NCBI GenBank assembly: GCA_018828205.1
Contig: JAHJWA010000209.1
Coordinates: forward strand, 1-9,011
DNA: 9,011 nucleotides
Origin: Alphaproteobacteria bacterium
GTDB taxonomy: Bacteria > Pseudomonadota > Alphaproteobacteria > Sphingomonadales > Sphingomonadaceae
Reading direction: 5' to 3'
Below the pieces are notes generated by a model. That model saw only the letters and a list, made by a program, of their open reading frames with translations. It searched no databases and was not told the DNA's origin. Every line of letters starts with the position of its first letter. Positions within the stretch are counted from its first letter, which is position 1. The position numbers were made by a program, and so were the translations under genes. Below, piece by piece: positions 1 to 6,225 of this stretch.

Positions 1-1
1 C

Positions 2-1219
2 AGCCATGGCAATGTCGTCCACCTGTTCGAGCGCGACTGCTCGCTCCAGCGGCGCCACCAGAAGGTGATCGAAGAAGCCCCCGCCCCCGGAATGGGCGAG
101 GACACCCGCGCCGCGATCTGCGCCGCCGCGGTCCGCGCCGCCAAGGCGGTGGACTACGAAGGCGCCGGCACGATCGAATTCATCGCCGATGCCAGCGAGG
201 GCCTGCGCGCCGACCGCATCTTCTTCATGGAGATGAACACGCGGCTGCAGGTCGAACACCCCGTCACCGAGGAGATCACCGGGGTCGATCTGGTCGAATG
301 GCAGCTGCTGGTGGCGAGCGGCGAACCGATCCCGCTGGCGCAGGACGAGCTTGCGATCGAGGGCCATGCGATCGAGGCGCGGCTCTATGCCGAGGACCCG
401 GCCAGGGGCTTCCTCCCCAGCACCGGTCGGCTCGACCATCTCGATCTCGGCCGCACGGGCCGGATCGAGACCGGGGTCGAAGAGGGCGACACGATCTCGC
501 CCTTCTACGACCCGATGGTCGCCAAGCTGGTCGCCTGGGGCGAGACCCGCGACGATGCCATCGACACGCTGCTGGCGATGGCCGACGGGGTCGAGATCTG
601 GCCGGTCCGCACCAACGCCGCCTTTCTCGCCAATGCGCTGGGCGACGATGATTTCGCCGCCGCGCGGCTCGACACCGGTTTCATCGAGCGCAAGGGCGAG
701 GCGCTGATCGCCGATGGCGAGCCCGACCCCTCGGTGCGCGCCGCCGCCGCCGAGCTCGTGCTGCTCTCCGCCGGCGCCTATCGCGATCCGCTCGCGGGTT
801 TTCGCCTCAACCGCGCACCGCGGCTTTCGGTGGCGCTGACCCGCGACGGCGCAAGCCAGGTTGTCGACCCTTCCGGACAGGCGCCGTTCGAACCGCTCAC
901 CGGTTTCGCCGATGCCGACCGCGTGGTGGTGTTCCACGAAGGCCAGGCGCATGAATTCGGGCTGGCGGCGCGCGGCACCGGCACCGCCGCGGCAGGCGAT
1001 GGCGCGATCGTCGCGCCGATGCCGGGCAAGGTCATCGCGGTCGATGTCGCCGAGGGCGATACGGTGAAAAAGGGCGACCGGCTGCTGGTGCTCGAGGCGA
1101 TGAAGATGGAACATGCACTGACCGCGCCCTTCGACGGCACGGTCGCCACGCTGTCGGCGAGTGAGGGTGCGCAGGTGGAGGTCGATGCCGTGCTGGTGGT
1201 GGTCGAACCGGCGGAGTAA
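2..1219 (+). CDS. mccA: Acyl-CoA carboxylase biotin-carrying alpha subunit, probably 3-methylcrotonyl-CoA carboxylase alpha; 5' end cut by the window
   Basis: This subunit uses ATP and bicarbonate to carboxylate its own biotin, which a beta subunit then uses to carboxylate an acyl-CoA; for methylcrotonyl-CoA this is a leucine breakdown step in the cytoplasm. The frame is open from base 2, giving 405 residues; about 210-220 N-terminal residues are missing if the protein has the usual length near 660. Visible parts, in order: ATP-grasp motif ERDCSLQRRHQK near 30-65; the biotin carboxylase active site MEMNTRLQVEHPVTEE from 227, with Glu 230-232, Asn 236-238 and Arg 242-244; the EARLYAEDP motif with Arg at 380-382; a linker/BT region (about 770-1000); and a biotinyl domain with EAMKMEH, the biotin lysine codon being 1103-1105. 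EAMKMEH followed by AP, and the short linker containing GFRLNRAPR, favour methylcrotonyl- over propionyl-CoA carboxylase. Geranyl-CoA carboxylase alpha is a possible alternative. The family is certain; the substrate is inferred. Confidence 0.93.
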   Translation, partial: SHGNVVHLFERDCSLQRRHQKVIEEAPAPGMGEDTRAAICAAAVRAAKAVDYEGAGTIEFIADASEGLRADRIFFMEMNTRLQVEHPVTEEITGVDLVEWQLLVASGEPIPLAQDELAIEGHAIEARLYAEDPARGFLPSTGRLDHLDLGRTGRIETGVEEGDTISPFYDPMVAKLVAWGETRDDAIDTLLAMADGVEIWPVRTNAAFLANALGDDDFAAARLDTGFIERKGEALIADGEPDPSVRAAAAELVLLSAGAYRDPLAGFRLNRAPRLSVALTRDGASQVVDPSGQAPFEPLTGFADADRVVVFHEGQAHEFGLAARGTGTAAAGDGAIVAPMPGKVIAVDVAEGDTVKKGDRLLVLEAMKMEHALTAPFDGTVATLSASEGAQVEVDAVLVVVEPAE

Positions 1220-1247
1220 TCCCCGCCCACGGCCAGACCAAAGCGCG

Positions 1248-1276
1248 TTGGACCGCGCATGGGTTCATGCTATGTT
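1248..1276 (+). promoter_or_regulatory. Candidate sigma-70-type promoter of the glutathione S-transferase gene
   Basis: TTGGAC (1248-1253) and TATGTT (1271-1276) are separated by 17 bases. This puts transcription start near 1283 and leaves a leader of about 25 bases before the ATG at 1307. The -10 matches the consensus at four of six positions, the -35 at three of six. The spacer holds the perfect inverted repeat GCATG-GGTT-CATGC (1257-1270), and GCGCG (1243-1247) and CGCGC (1254-1258) flank the -35, so a repressor or activator could bind here. This is based on pattern matching alone. Confidence 0.4.
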
Positions 1277-1295
1277 CCGTGGATAGCGAGTCGCC

Positions 1296-1302
1296 GGGAG
1301 GA
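1296..1302 (+). promoter_or_regulatory. Ribosome binding site that decides the GST start
   Basis: GGGAGGA lies four bases before the ATG at 1307. The frame is open further upstream to an ATG at 1259, but that start has no such site and would lie upstream of the predicted transcription start. The purine-rich box therefore supports 1307. Confidence 0.6.
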
Positions 1303-1306
1303 TGGC

Positions 1307-1942
1307 ATGGCCGAACTGATTTTCTACACCAACCCGATGTCGCGCGGGCAGATCGCGCGCTGGATGATCGAGGAGACCGGCGCGCCCTACGAGCAGCGGC
1401 TGGTCGAATATGGCGAGGCGATGAAGGGGGCGGAGTACCGCGCGGTCAATCCGATGGGCAAGGTCCCCGCCATCGTCCACGGCGGCCGGACCGTCACCGA
1501 ATGCGCCGCGATCTGCGCCTATCTCGCCGAAGCCTTCCCCGAGGCTGGCCTGGCCCCCACGGCGGACGAGCGCGCGGATTATTACCGCTGGCTGTTCTTC
1601 GCCGCCGGGCCGCTCGAACAGGCGATCATCAACCGCTCGATGGGCTGGGAAGCGCCCGAAGATAAGCAGGCGATGCTGGGCTATGGCCAGTTCGAGCTGG
1701 TGGTCGATGTGCTGGCGGGCTGGCTGGAAAGCCATGACTACGTCTGCGGCGAGCGCTTCACCGCCGCAGACGTCTATGTCGGTGCACAGGTCGACTGGGG
1801 GCTGGCCTTCGGCTCGCTGCCCGGCAACCCCGCCTTCGAAGCCTATGCAGCGCGGTTGCGCGAACGCCCGGCCTACAGCCGCGCCAAGGCGATCGACAAC
1901 GCGCTGATCGCCGCGGCGCAGGCGGCCAGCGCACAAGCCTGA
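1307..1942 (+). CDS. Glutathione S-transferase family protein
   Basis: This 211-residue soluble protein has the normal length and two-domain plan of bacterial GSTs. The N-terminal thioredoxin-like domain (about 1-78) begins AELIFYTNPMSRGQIARW; Ser12 sits where the residue activating glutathione is expected. VPAI (53-56) carries the conserved cis-proline, and TECAAI (64-69) is the gamma-glutamyl contact, with Cys66 in place of the usual Ser. The helical C-terminal domain holds the N-capping motif FTAAD at 151-155. The start was chosen for its ribosome binding site (1296-1302) and because the protein then begins directly at the first beta strand. It lies 87 bases after the carboxylase and has its own candidate promoter, so it may be a separate transcript. 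The substrate cannot be read from the sequence; detoxification or stress roles are usual for the family. Confidence 0.9.
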   Translation: MAELIFYTNPMSRGQIARWMIEETGAPYEQRLVEYGEAMKGAEYRAVNPMGKVPAIVHGGRTVTECAAICAYLAEAFPEAGLAPTADERADYYRWLFFAAGPLEQAIINRSMGWEAPEDKQAMLGYGQFELVVDVLAGWLESHDYVCGERFTAADVYVGAQVDWGLAFGSLPGNPAFEAYAARLRERPAYSRAKAIDNALIAAAQAASAQA

Positions 1943-1958
1943 TCGCAACCCGGCCAGG

Positions 1959-2015
1959 GCAGGAGGGACTGGCGCCCGGCGCGGCGGATCGTCGGGCCGA
2001 CTCGCCTGCTCCTGC
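1959..2015 (+). terminator. Nested inverted repeats after the GST gene, possible transcription stop or RNA structure
   Basis: Outer arms GCAGGAG (1959-1965) and CTCCTGC (2009-2015) pair perfectly. Inside lies a second imperfect stem, GGCGG-A-TCG (1983-1991) with CGA-C-TCGCC (1998-2006), and a six-base loop. No run of T follows, so this is not a textbook intrinsic terminator. It sits between the GST stop and the helicase promoter, where a terminator would be expected. High GC makes chance pairing common. Confidence 0.3.
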
Positions 2016-2053
2016 GCCACCTTTCCGCGCCCCCAACCGGGCGACAAAAACAG

Positions 2054-2085
2054 TTGAAGCCAAAGCGGCGCCTTTGCTGTATAGG
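2054..2085 (+). promoter_or_regulatory. Candidate promoter of the helicase - yaiI unit
   Basis: TTGAAG (2054-2059) and TATAGG (2080-2085) stand 20 bases apart, longer than ideal; the TATAGG followed by a C/G-rich stretch is the stronger half. The surrounding AT-richer patch stands out in this GC-rich window. The spacer contains the inverted repeat CAAAG (2061-2065) and CTTTG (2072-2076). Transcription would start near 2092, giving a leader of about 120 bases before the chosen helicase start. Confidence 0.35.
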
Positions 2086-2131
2086 CCCGCCCCCAGAACA
2101 AGGCGATGGACCGTGCGGCAGTGGCTGCGCT

Positions 2132-2154
2132 GGCCGAAGCCTCTGCGCTTCGCC
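2132..2154 (+). other. Stem-loop in the helicase mRNA leader
   Basis: GGC-C-GAAGC (2132-2140) pairs with GCTTCGCC (2147-2154) to give eight base pairs with one bulged C and the loop CTCTGC. It lies about 57 bases before the helicase start. It could be a regulatory or stabilising leader element. It falls inside the alternative N-terminal extension from 2106, so it would be coding if that start is used. Confidence 0.35.
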
Positions 2155-2210
2155 GCGAAACCCCTCAATCCTGCCTGTCGCCTCGCGCGACTTGGCCCAT
2201 CCCCGTGAGC

Positions 2211-4049
2211 ATGATGACCTTTTCCAATCTTCCGCCAGTCCTGGCAACCGCGCTCGCCGAGCGCGGCTATGAAAAACCCACCGAAGTCCAGGCCGCCGTG
2301 CTGGCGCCCGAAGCCGCGGGCCGCGATCTGGTGGTCTCCGCGCAGACCGGCTCGGGCAAGACCGTCGCCTTCGGGATCTCGCTCGCGGCGCAGCTGCTCG
2401 AGCGCTTCAACCAGGCGACCGAACTGCCGCTGGTGCTGGTGATCGCGCCGACCCGCGAACTCGCGCTGCAGGTCAGCCGCGAGCTCGGCTGGCTCTATGC
2501 CGGGACCGGGGCGCGGATCGCGACCTGCGTCGGCGGGATGGACGCTTCCAAGGAACGCCGCGCGCTGCGCAACGGCGCGCACATCGTCGTCGGCACGCCC
2601 GGCCGCTTGCGCGATCACCTCGAGCGCGGGCCGCTCGACCTCTCGCAGCTCCACACCGCGGTGCTCGACGAGGCCGACGAGATGCTCGACATGGGCTTCC
2701 GCGAAGACCTCGAGGAAATCCTCGACGCGACCCCCGCCGGGCGCCGGACGCTGCTGTTCTCGGCGACCATGCCCCAGCAGATCGTCACGCTGGCCAAGCG
2801 CTATCAGCAGGACGCGCTGCGCATCGCCACCGCCGGCGACAAGCGCGGGCATGGCGACATTGCCTTCCAGGCGGTGACCGTGTCGCCCGCCGAGATCGAG
2901 GCCGCGACCATCAACCTGCTGCGCTTCCACGAAGCCGAGACCGCGATCCTGTTCTGCGCCACGCGCGACAGCGTCCGCCGCTTGCACGCCACGCTGCAGG
3001 AGCGCGGCTTCGGGGTGGTCGCGCTGTCGGGCGAGCATTCGCAATCCGAACGCAACCAGGCGATGCAGGCATTGCGCGACCGCCGCGCGCGGGTCTGTGT
3101 CGCCACCGATGTCGCCTCGCGCGGGATCGATCTGCCGAGCGTCAGCCTGGTGATCCATGTCGAGATCCCGCGCGACGCCGAGACGCTCCAGCACCGTTCG
3201 GGCCGCACCGGCCGGGCGGGCAAGAAGGGCACCGCGGTGCTGATCGTCCCCTTTCCCCGCCGCAAGCGCGTGGAATCGATGCTGCGCGGCGCCAAGATCG
3301 ACGCCCAGTGGATCGACGCCCCCACGCCCGAGAGCATCCGCACGCAGGATCGCGAGCGGCTGATCGAGGCGCTGCTCGAACCCGCCGAATTCGACGACGA
3401 GGATCGCGCGCTGGCGCAGCGGCTGATGAAGGAACGCAGCGCCGAGGACATCGCCGCAGCGCTGGTCCGCGCGCACCGCGCCGCCATGCCGCAACCCGAG
3501 GAAATGATCGAGAACACCCCGGAAGCGCGTCAGGCCGCGCAGAAGGAACGCCATCGCCCCGGTTTCGAGGACACGGTGTGGTTCAAGATGGATATCGGCC
3601 GCAGCCAGAACGCCGATCCGCGCTGGATCCTGCCGCTGCTGTGCCGCCGCGGACACATCACCCGCAACGAGGTCGGCGCGATCCGCATCGGCGGCAACGA
3701 GACCCATTTCCAGGTGCCCCGCGCCATTTCGGAGCGCTTCACCGAATCGATCCTGCGCACCGCCAATGGCGACAGCGAGGAGGACGGCGTCAACATCGAG
3801 CCCTCCGAGGCGCCGCGTGAATCCGCGCGGGTCCACCGTACTGCGGGCGCCAAGCCCGCCAAGCCGCACCATCGCGGCAAGAAACCCAATTCCGGCGGCT
3901 TCGGCGGCGGTGTTGGCGGTGGCGGTGGCGGCTACAAGGGCAAGAAGCCCGGTGGCGGCGGCTACAAGGGCAACAAGGGTCCGCGCCCCAGCGGTCCGGT
4001 GAAGACCAGCGGTGGCGCCACCATCAAGCCGAAGGGCAATAAGGACTGA
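2211..4049 (+). CDS. DEAD-box ATP-dependent RNA helicase with DbpA-type RNA-binding domain (DeaD/CsdA-like)
   Basis: This 612-residue protein unwinds RNA duplexes with ATP; DeaD-type relatives act in ribosome assembly, mRNA decay and cold adaptation. Motifs in order: Q motif with Phe4, Tyr20, Pro23-Thr24 and Gln27; AQTGSGKT (44-51, ATP binding); PTRELA (80-85); GG (108-109); TPGR (129-132); DEAD (153-156); SAT (184-186); LFCATR (247-252); ATDVASRGID (298-307); HRSGRTGRAG (328-337). A DbpA-like RNA-binding domain spans about 453-515, starting TVWFKMDIGR. The tail (about 545-612) is basic and glycine-rich with a repeated GGGGYKG unit. I chose ATG 2211; ATG 2214 directly follows and is equally plausible, with only a weak GTGAG upstream. 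An in-frame ATG at 2106 would add 35 residues, but those codons end in G/C far less often than the body. The downstream yaiI gene is probably co-translated. Confidence 0.95.
   Translation: MMTFSNLPPVLATALAERGYEKPTEVQAAVLAPEAAGRDLVVSAQTGSGKTVAFGISLAAQLLERFNQATELPLVLVIAPTRELALQVSRELGWLYAGTGARIATCVGGMDASKERRALRNGAHIVVGTPGRLRDHLERGPLDLSQLHTAVLDEADEMLDMGFREDLEEILDATPAGRRTLLFSATMPQQIVTLAKRYQQDALRIATAGDKRGHGDIAFQAVTVSPAEIEAATINLLRFHEAETAILFCATRDSVRRLHATLQERGFGVVALSGEHSQSERNQAMQALRDRRARVCVATDVASRGIDLPSVSLVIHVEIPRDAETLQHRSGRTGRAGKKGTAVLIVPFPRRKRVESMLRGAKIDAQWIDAPTPESIRTQDRERLIEALLEPAEFDDEDRALAQRLMKERSAEDIAAALVRAHRAAMPQPEEMIENTPEARQAAQKERHRPGFEDTVWFKMDIGRSQNADPRWILPLLCRRGHITRNEVGAIRIGGNETHFQVPRAISERFTESILRTANGDSEEDGVNIEPSEAPRESARVHRTAGAKPAKPHHRGKKPNSGGFGGGVGGGGGGYKGKKPGGGGYKGNKGPRPSGPVKTSGGATIKPKGNKD
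3927..3973 (+). repeat. Direct repeat coding for a Gly-rich decapeptide in the helicase tail
   Basis: The 17-base unit GGCGGCTACAAGGGCAA occurs at 3927-3943 and again, identical, at 3957-3973. The 30-base period keeps frame and gives two copies of GGGGYKG followed by basic residues (about 571-590 of the helicase). Such tails bind RNA non-specifically in other DEAD-box proteins. The near-identity suggests recent duplication or slippage. Confidence 0.8.
4041..4045 (+). promoter_or_regulatory. Ribosome binding site for yaiI, inside the end of the helicase gene
   Basis: AAGGA lies in the last helicase codons. It is 9 bases before the GTG at 4055 and 6 before the TTG at 4052. The site would be cleared by ribosomes terminating at 4049, which fits translational coupling. 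It does not by itself decide between the two non-ATG starts. Confidence 0.5.
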
Positions 4050-4054
4050 TCTTG

Positions 4055-4507
4055 GTGGGCTTGCGCGTTCTGGTCGATGCCGACGCCTGCCCGGTGAAGG
4101 ACGAGATCTACCGCGTTGCGAAGCGGCATGGTGCGGGGGTGACCGTGGTCAGCAATGCCTGGCTGCGCATCCCCGAGGATCCGTCGGTCGAGCGCGTGGT
4201 TGTGAGCGACGGCTTCGACGCCGCCGACGACTGGATCGCCGAACACGCGAGCGCCGACAGCGTGGTGGTGACCTCGGATATCCTGCTCGCCGGGCGCTGC
4301 CTCGAGGCGGGCGCATCGGTGCTCGCACCCAACGGCAAGCCCTTCACCACCAATTCGATCGGCAGCGCCATCGCGACCCGCGCGCTGATGGCGGACCTGC
4401 GCTCAGGCGGCGAACAGCTCGGCGGGCCGCCGCCCTTCAGCAAAGCCGACCGTTCGAATTTCCTTCAGGCGCTCGACCAGGTGATCGTCCGGCTCGGCCG
4501 GCGCTGA
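4055..4507 (+). CDS. yaiI: YaiI/YqxD family protein (UPF0178, DUF188), PIN-like fold
   Basis: This 150-residue protein matches the family's usual length of about 150. Family hallmarks seen: DADACPVK at 8-15 near the N-terminus, DAADDWI (55-61), TSDILLA (73-79), GKPFT (94-98), the TRALMADLR stretch (108-116) and PFSKADRSNFLQAL (127-140). The aspartates resemble the metal-binding acidic cluster of PIN-like nucleases, so an RNA-processing role is a reasonable inference, but to my knowledge the family has no firmly established reaction. I prefer GTG 4055; TTG 4052 would add one residue. The start lies 5 bases after the helicase stop, with the ribosome binding site inside the helicase gene, so the two are almost surely one operon. 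The gene converges with a small minus-strand gene whose stop lies 14 bases away, and no good terminator is visible in the gap. Confidence 0.92.
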   Translation: MGLRVLVDADACPVKDEIYRVAKRHGAGVTVVSNAWLRIPEDPSVERVVVSDGFDAADDWIAEHASADSVVVTSDILLAGRCLEAGASVLAPNGKPFTTNSIGSAIATRALMADLRSGGEQLGGPPPFSKADRSNFLQALDQVIVRLGRR

Positions 4508-4521
4508 TCGAGCGGGCAAGC

Positions 4522-4731
4522 TCAGTCGTCGGTTTTCTTCGGCGTCACCCAGATATCGATGGGCGCCGCGAACTTGCCCGGCGCGGGCTTGCCGACGTCG
4601 ATCCGCTCGGCGGTGACCAGCTCGCCGCTGGCAAGGTTGAAGCTGGCCCAGGGCTTGGGCATCCGCCCGAAGCTCATGGTCTGGATCGGGCGCCCGGTGG
4701 CGGAGTTCATGATGGTTGCGGTGATGGCCAT
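4522..4731 (-). CDS. Small hypothetical protein, 69 residues
   Basis: I do not recognise this protein. It begins MAITATIMNSATGRPIQ and ends DIWVTPKKTDD. It has no Cys, no transmembrane segment and no signal peptide, and looks like a small soluble beta-strand-rich protein. Coding support is good: by my count only 4 of 69 codons end in A or T, the same strong bias as the neighbouring genes. The frame opens further to ATG 4782 or TTG 4788, but about a third of those 17-19 added codons end in A or T, so I prefer ATG 4731. No clear ribosome binding site precedes either start. It sits 111 bases after the stop of the efflux lipoprotein gene on the same strand, so it may be the last gene of that transcript or have its own promoter (candidate -10 at 4790-4795). 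Confidence 0.6.
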   Translation of the reverse strand: MAITATIMNSATGRPIQTMSFGRMPKPWASFNLASGELVTAERIDVGKPAPGKFAAPIDIWVTPKKTDD

Positions 4732-4789
4732 GCGCGAGCCAATGCAAGCGCCAGCGCCACCTGTCCATCGCCGGTTCGACATCTTCAAC

Positions 4790-4795
4790 AGTATA
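4790..4795 (-). promoter_or_regulatory. Possible -10 box for the small hypothetical gene
   Basis: Read on the minus strand this is TATACT, matching the -10 consensus at five of six positions in an otherwise GC-rich stretch. No convincing -35 lies 16-18 bases upstream. Transcription would start next to the ATG at 4782, so a leaderless transcript from that codon is conceivable, or a leader of about 50 bases for ATG 4731. Confidence 0.2.
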
Positions 4796-4809
4796 GCGCG
4801 AGATAGAGT

Positions 4810-4841
4810 TCGACCGTTTACGCCTGCGAGCTGTCGGTCGA
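4810..4841 (-). terminator. Inverted repeat just after the efflux lipoprotein gene
   Basis: TCGACCG (4810-4816) and CGGTCGA (4835-4841) are perfect seven-base arms around an 18-base loop, starting one base after the efflux gene's stop codon. There is no T run on the minus strand, so it may be a weak terminator, an mRNA-end stabiliser, or an operator for the downstream small gene. Confidence 0.3.
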
Positions 4842-4842
4842 T

Positions 4843-6225
4843 TCACTCCTCCTCGGCCAGCTCCGGACCCCTTCCGTAACCCTCCGATCCCACCGCGGCG
4901 TGGAACGCCACGAAGGAGCTCGAGAGCGCCGCCTCGCTGTCGATCAGCGACTGGCGGCTGGCGATCAGCTGGCGCTGCGCATCGAGCACGTCGAACAGCG
5001 AGGCCAGCCCCTCACGGTAGAGCGCGTTGGATTGCGACAGTGCGGTCTCGCTCTGCTCGATCGCCTCGGTCAGCGCCGCATTGCGCTGGCGGTAGGCCTC
5101 GATGGCGACCAGCGCGTTCTCGACCTCGCCCAGCGCGTCGAGGAACACCGCGCGATATTCGGCCATCCGCGCCTCCGCCAGCGCCTCCGCCGCCTCGATT
5201 TCCGCGCGGCGGCGGCCGCCGTCGAACAGCGGCAGATCGATCGCCGCGCCCAGCGTCAGCAGGAAGTCGGAGAACAGCCCGCCCAGCGAACCGTCGCCGA
5301 GCGCCAGGCTGCCCGGAATCGTCAGCGAAGGCAGCAGATCCGCGCGCTCGATCCCGATCTCGGCGGCGGCGCGGACCAAGCGCGCCTCGGCGGCGAGGAT
5401 GTCGGTGCGGCGCCGCAGCAGATCGGCTGGGGTGCCCGCCCCGGGGCCGATGGCGTAGTCGGGGATCCGCGTTGGGTCGCGCGCCGGCGGAGGCGCAAAA
5501 CTGCCCGGCGGTTCGGCGACAAGCACCGCGAGCGCGTTCACGGCATTGGCGCGCGCGATCGCCACCAGCCCGCGCCGCGCGCGGGTCTGCGCCAGATCGG
5601 CGGCGGCGCGGCGGACGTCGAGATTGGCGGAGAGACCCGCCTCGAAGCGCAGCGTGACGATCCGCAGCGTCTGCTCCTGCAGATCGGTGGATTCGTCGAC
5701 CAGCTCGAGCTGCGCCCCGGTACGCCGGTATTCCAGATACTGGCTCGCGATCGCTGCCGCGACCAGCCGCCGCTGGTCGGCGACAAGATAGTCGGCCTCG
5801 GCGTAATCCGCCGCCGCGGCGCGGATTTCCGCCGCCAGCCTGCCGTTGAGATCGAGATCGAGCACACCGAACAGCCCGCCCGAAACCAGGGCGTCGTTGT
5901 CGCTTCCCAGCACCACTCCGGCATCGCCCGCACCGTCGAGCGAGGGCAGCCGGTCCGAACGTTCGGCGCGCAGCAGGGCCTCCGCGGCGCGCAGGCGATC
6001 GGCAGCCGCCTCGACATCGAGATTGGCGGCGAGCCCGCGCTCGATCAGCTGGTCGAGCACCGGGTCGTTGAAGCCCAGCCACCAGTCCTGTTCGAGACCC
6101 GAGGGCGGTAGATCGGTGGCATAGGCGGCGGGCGCATAAACCGGCGGCGCGACCGGCTCGGGCGCGGGTGTCGCGCAGCCGCCGAGCAGCAGCGCCGTCC
6201 CGGAGAAGAGTGCAGCCAGCCGCAT
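4843..6225 (-). CDS. RND efflux system outer-membrane channel lipoprotein (NodT/OprM family)
   Basis: This 460-residue protein is the TolC-like exit duct of a tripartite efflux pump: three copies form a beta-barrel in the outer membrane with a long periplasmic alpha-helical tunnel. The first 16 residues are a lipoprotein signal with lipobox LLGGC, so Cys17 should be lipidated. After a Pro/Ala-rich linker comes the family start motif WWLGFNDPVLDQLIERGLAA (48-67). Two outer-membrane-efflux repeats follow, about 65-235 and 265-445. The second begins with the NodT-type hallmark LLRRRTDILAAEARL (269-283) and includes LPLFDGG (331-337). The ATG overlaps the upstream transporter stop by one base (TGATG), and no ribosome binding site is visible before it, so translation probably depends on coupling. 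The tail ends in acidic residues. Length is normal for the family and I see no frameshift. Confidence 0.95.
   Translation of the reverse strand: MRLAALFSGTALLLGGCATPAPEPVAPPVYAPAAYATDLPPSGLEQDWWLGFNDPVLDQLIERGLAANLDVEAAADRLRAAEALLRAERSDRLPSLDGAGDAGVVLGSDNDALVSGGLFGVLDLDLNGRLAAEIRAAAADYAEADYLVADQRRLVAAAIASQYLEYRRTGAQLELVDESTDLQEQTLRIVTLRFEAGLSANLDVRRAAADLAQTRARRGLVAIARANAVNALAVLVAEPPGSFAPPPARDPTRIPDYAIGPGAGTPADLLRRRTDILAAEARLVRAAAEIGIERADLLPSLTIPGSLALGDGSLGGLFSDFLLTLGAAIDLPLFDGGRRRAEIEAAEALAEARMAEYRAVFLDALGEVENALVAIEAYRQRNAALTEAIEQSETALSQSNALYREGLASLFDVLDAQRQLIASRQSLIDSEAALSSSFVAFHAAVGSEGYGRGPELAEEE

Noticed and set aside
1265..2101. Minus-strand open frame of 278 codons opposite the GST gene
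   Set aside because: Antisense shadow of a well-supported GST with clear motifs; no family signature of its own.
1758..3872. Minus-strand open frame of 704 codons opposite the GST end and the helicase
   Set aside because: It lies antisense to a helicase with every motif intact, crosses a gene boundary, and its His/Arg/Gly/Asp/Ala-rich composition is typical of antisense frames in GC-rich DNA.
4510..4523. GAGC-GGGCAA-GCTC hairpin between the converging yaiI and small-protein genes
   Set aside because: Only four base pairs and no T run; too weak to call a bidirectional terminator.
4012..4806. Plus-strand open frame of 264 codons overlapping yaiI in another frame
   Set aside because: Arg/Gly/Ala-rich with no motif, and it overlaps the helicase end, yaiI and the small minus-strand gene; yaiI has all family motifs.
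4900..6111. Plus-strand open frame of 403 codons opposite the efflux lipoprotein
   Set aside because: Arg/Gln/Gly-rich antisense translation of an intact lipoprotein gene with a lipobox and family motifs.
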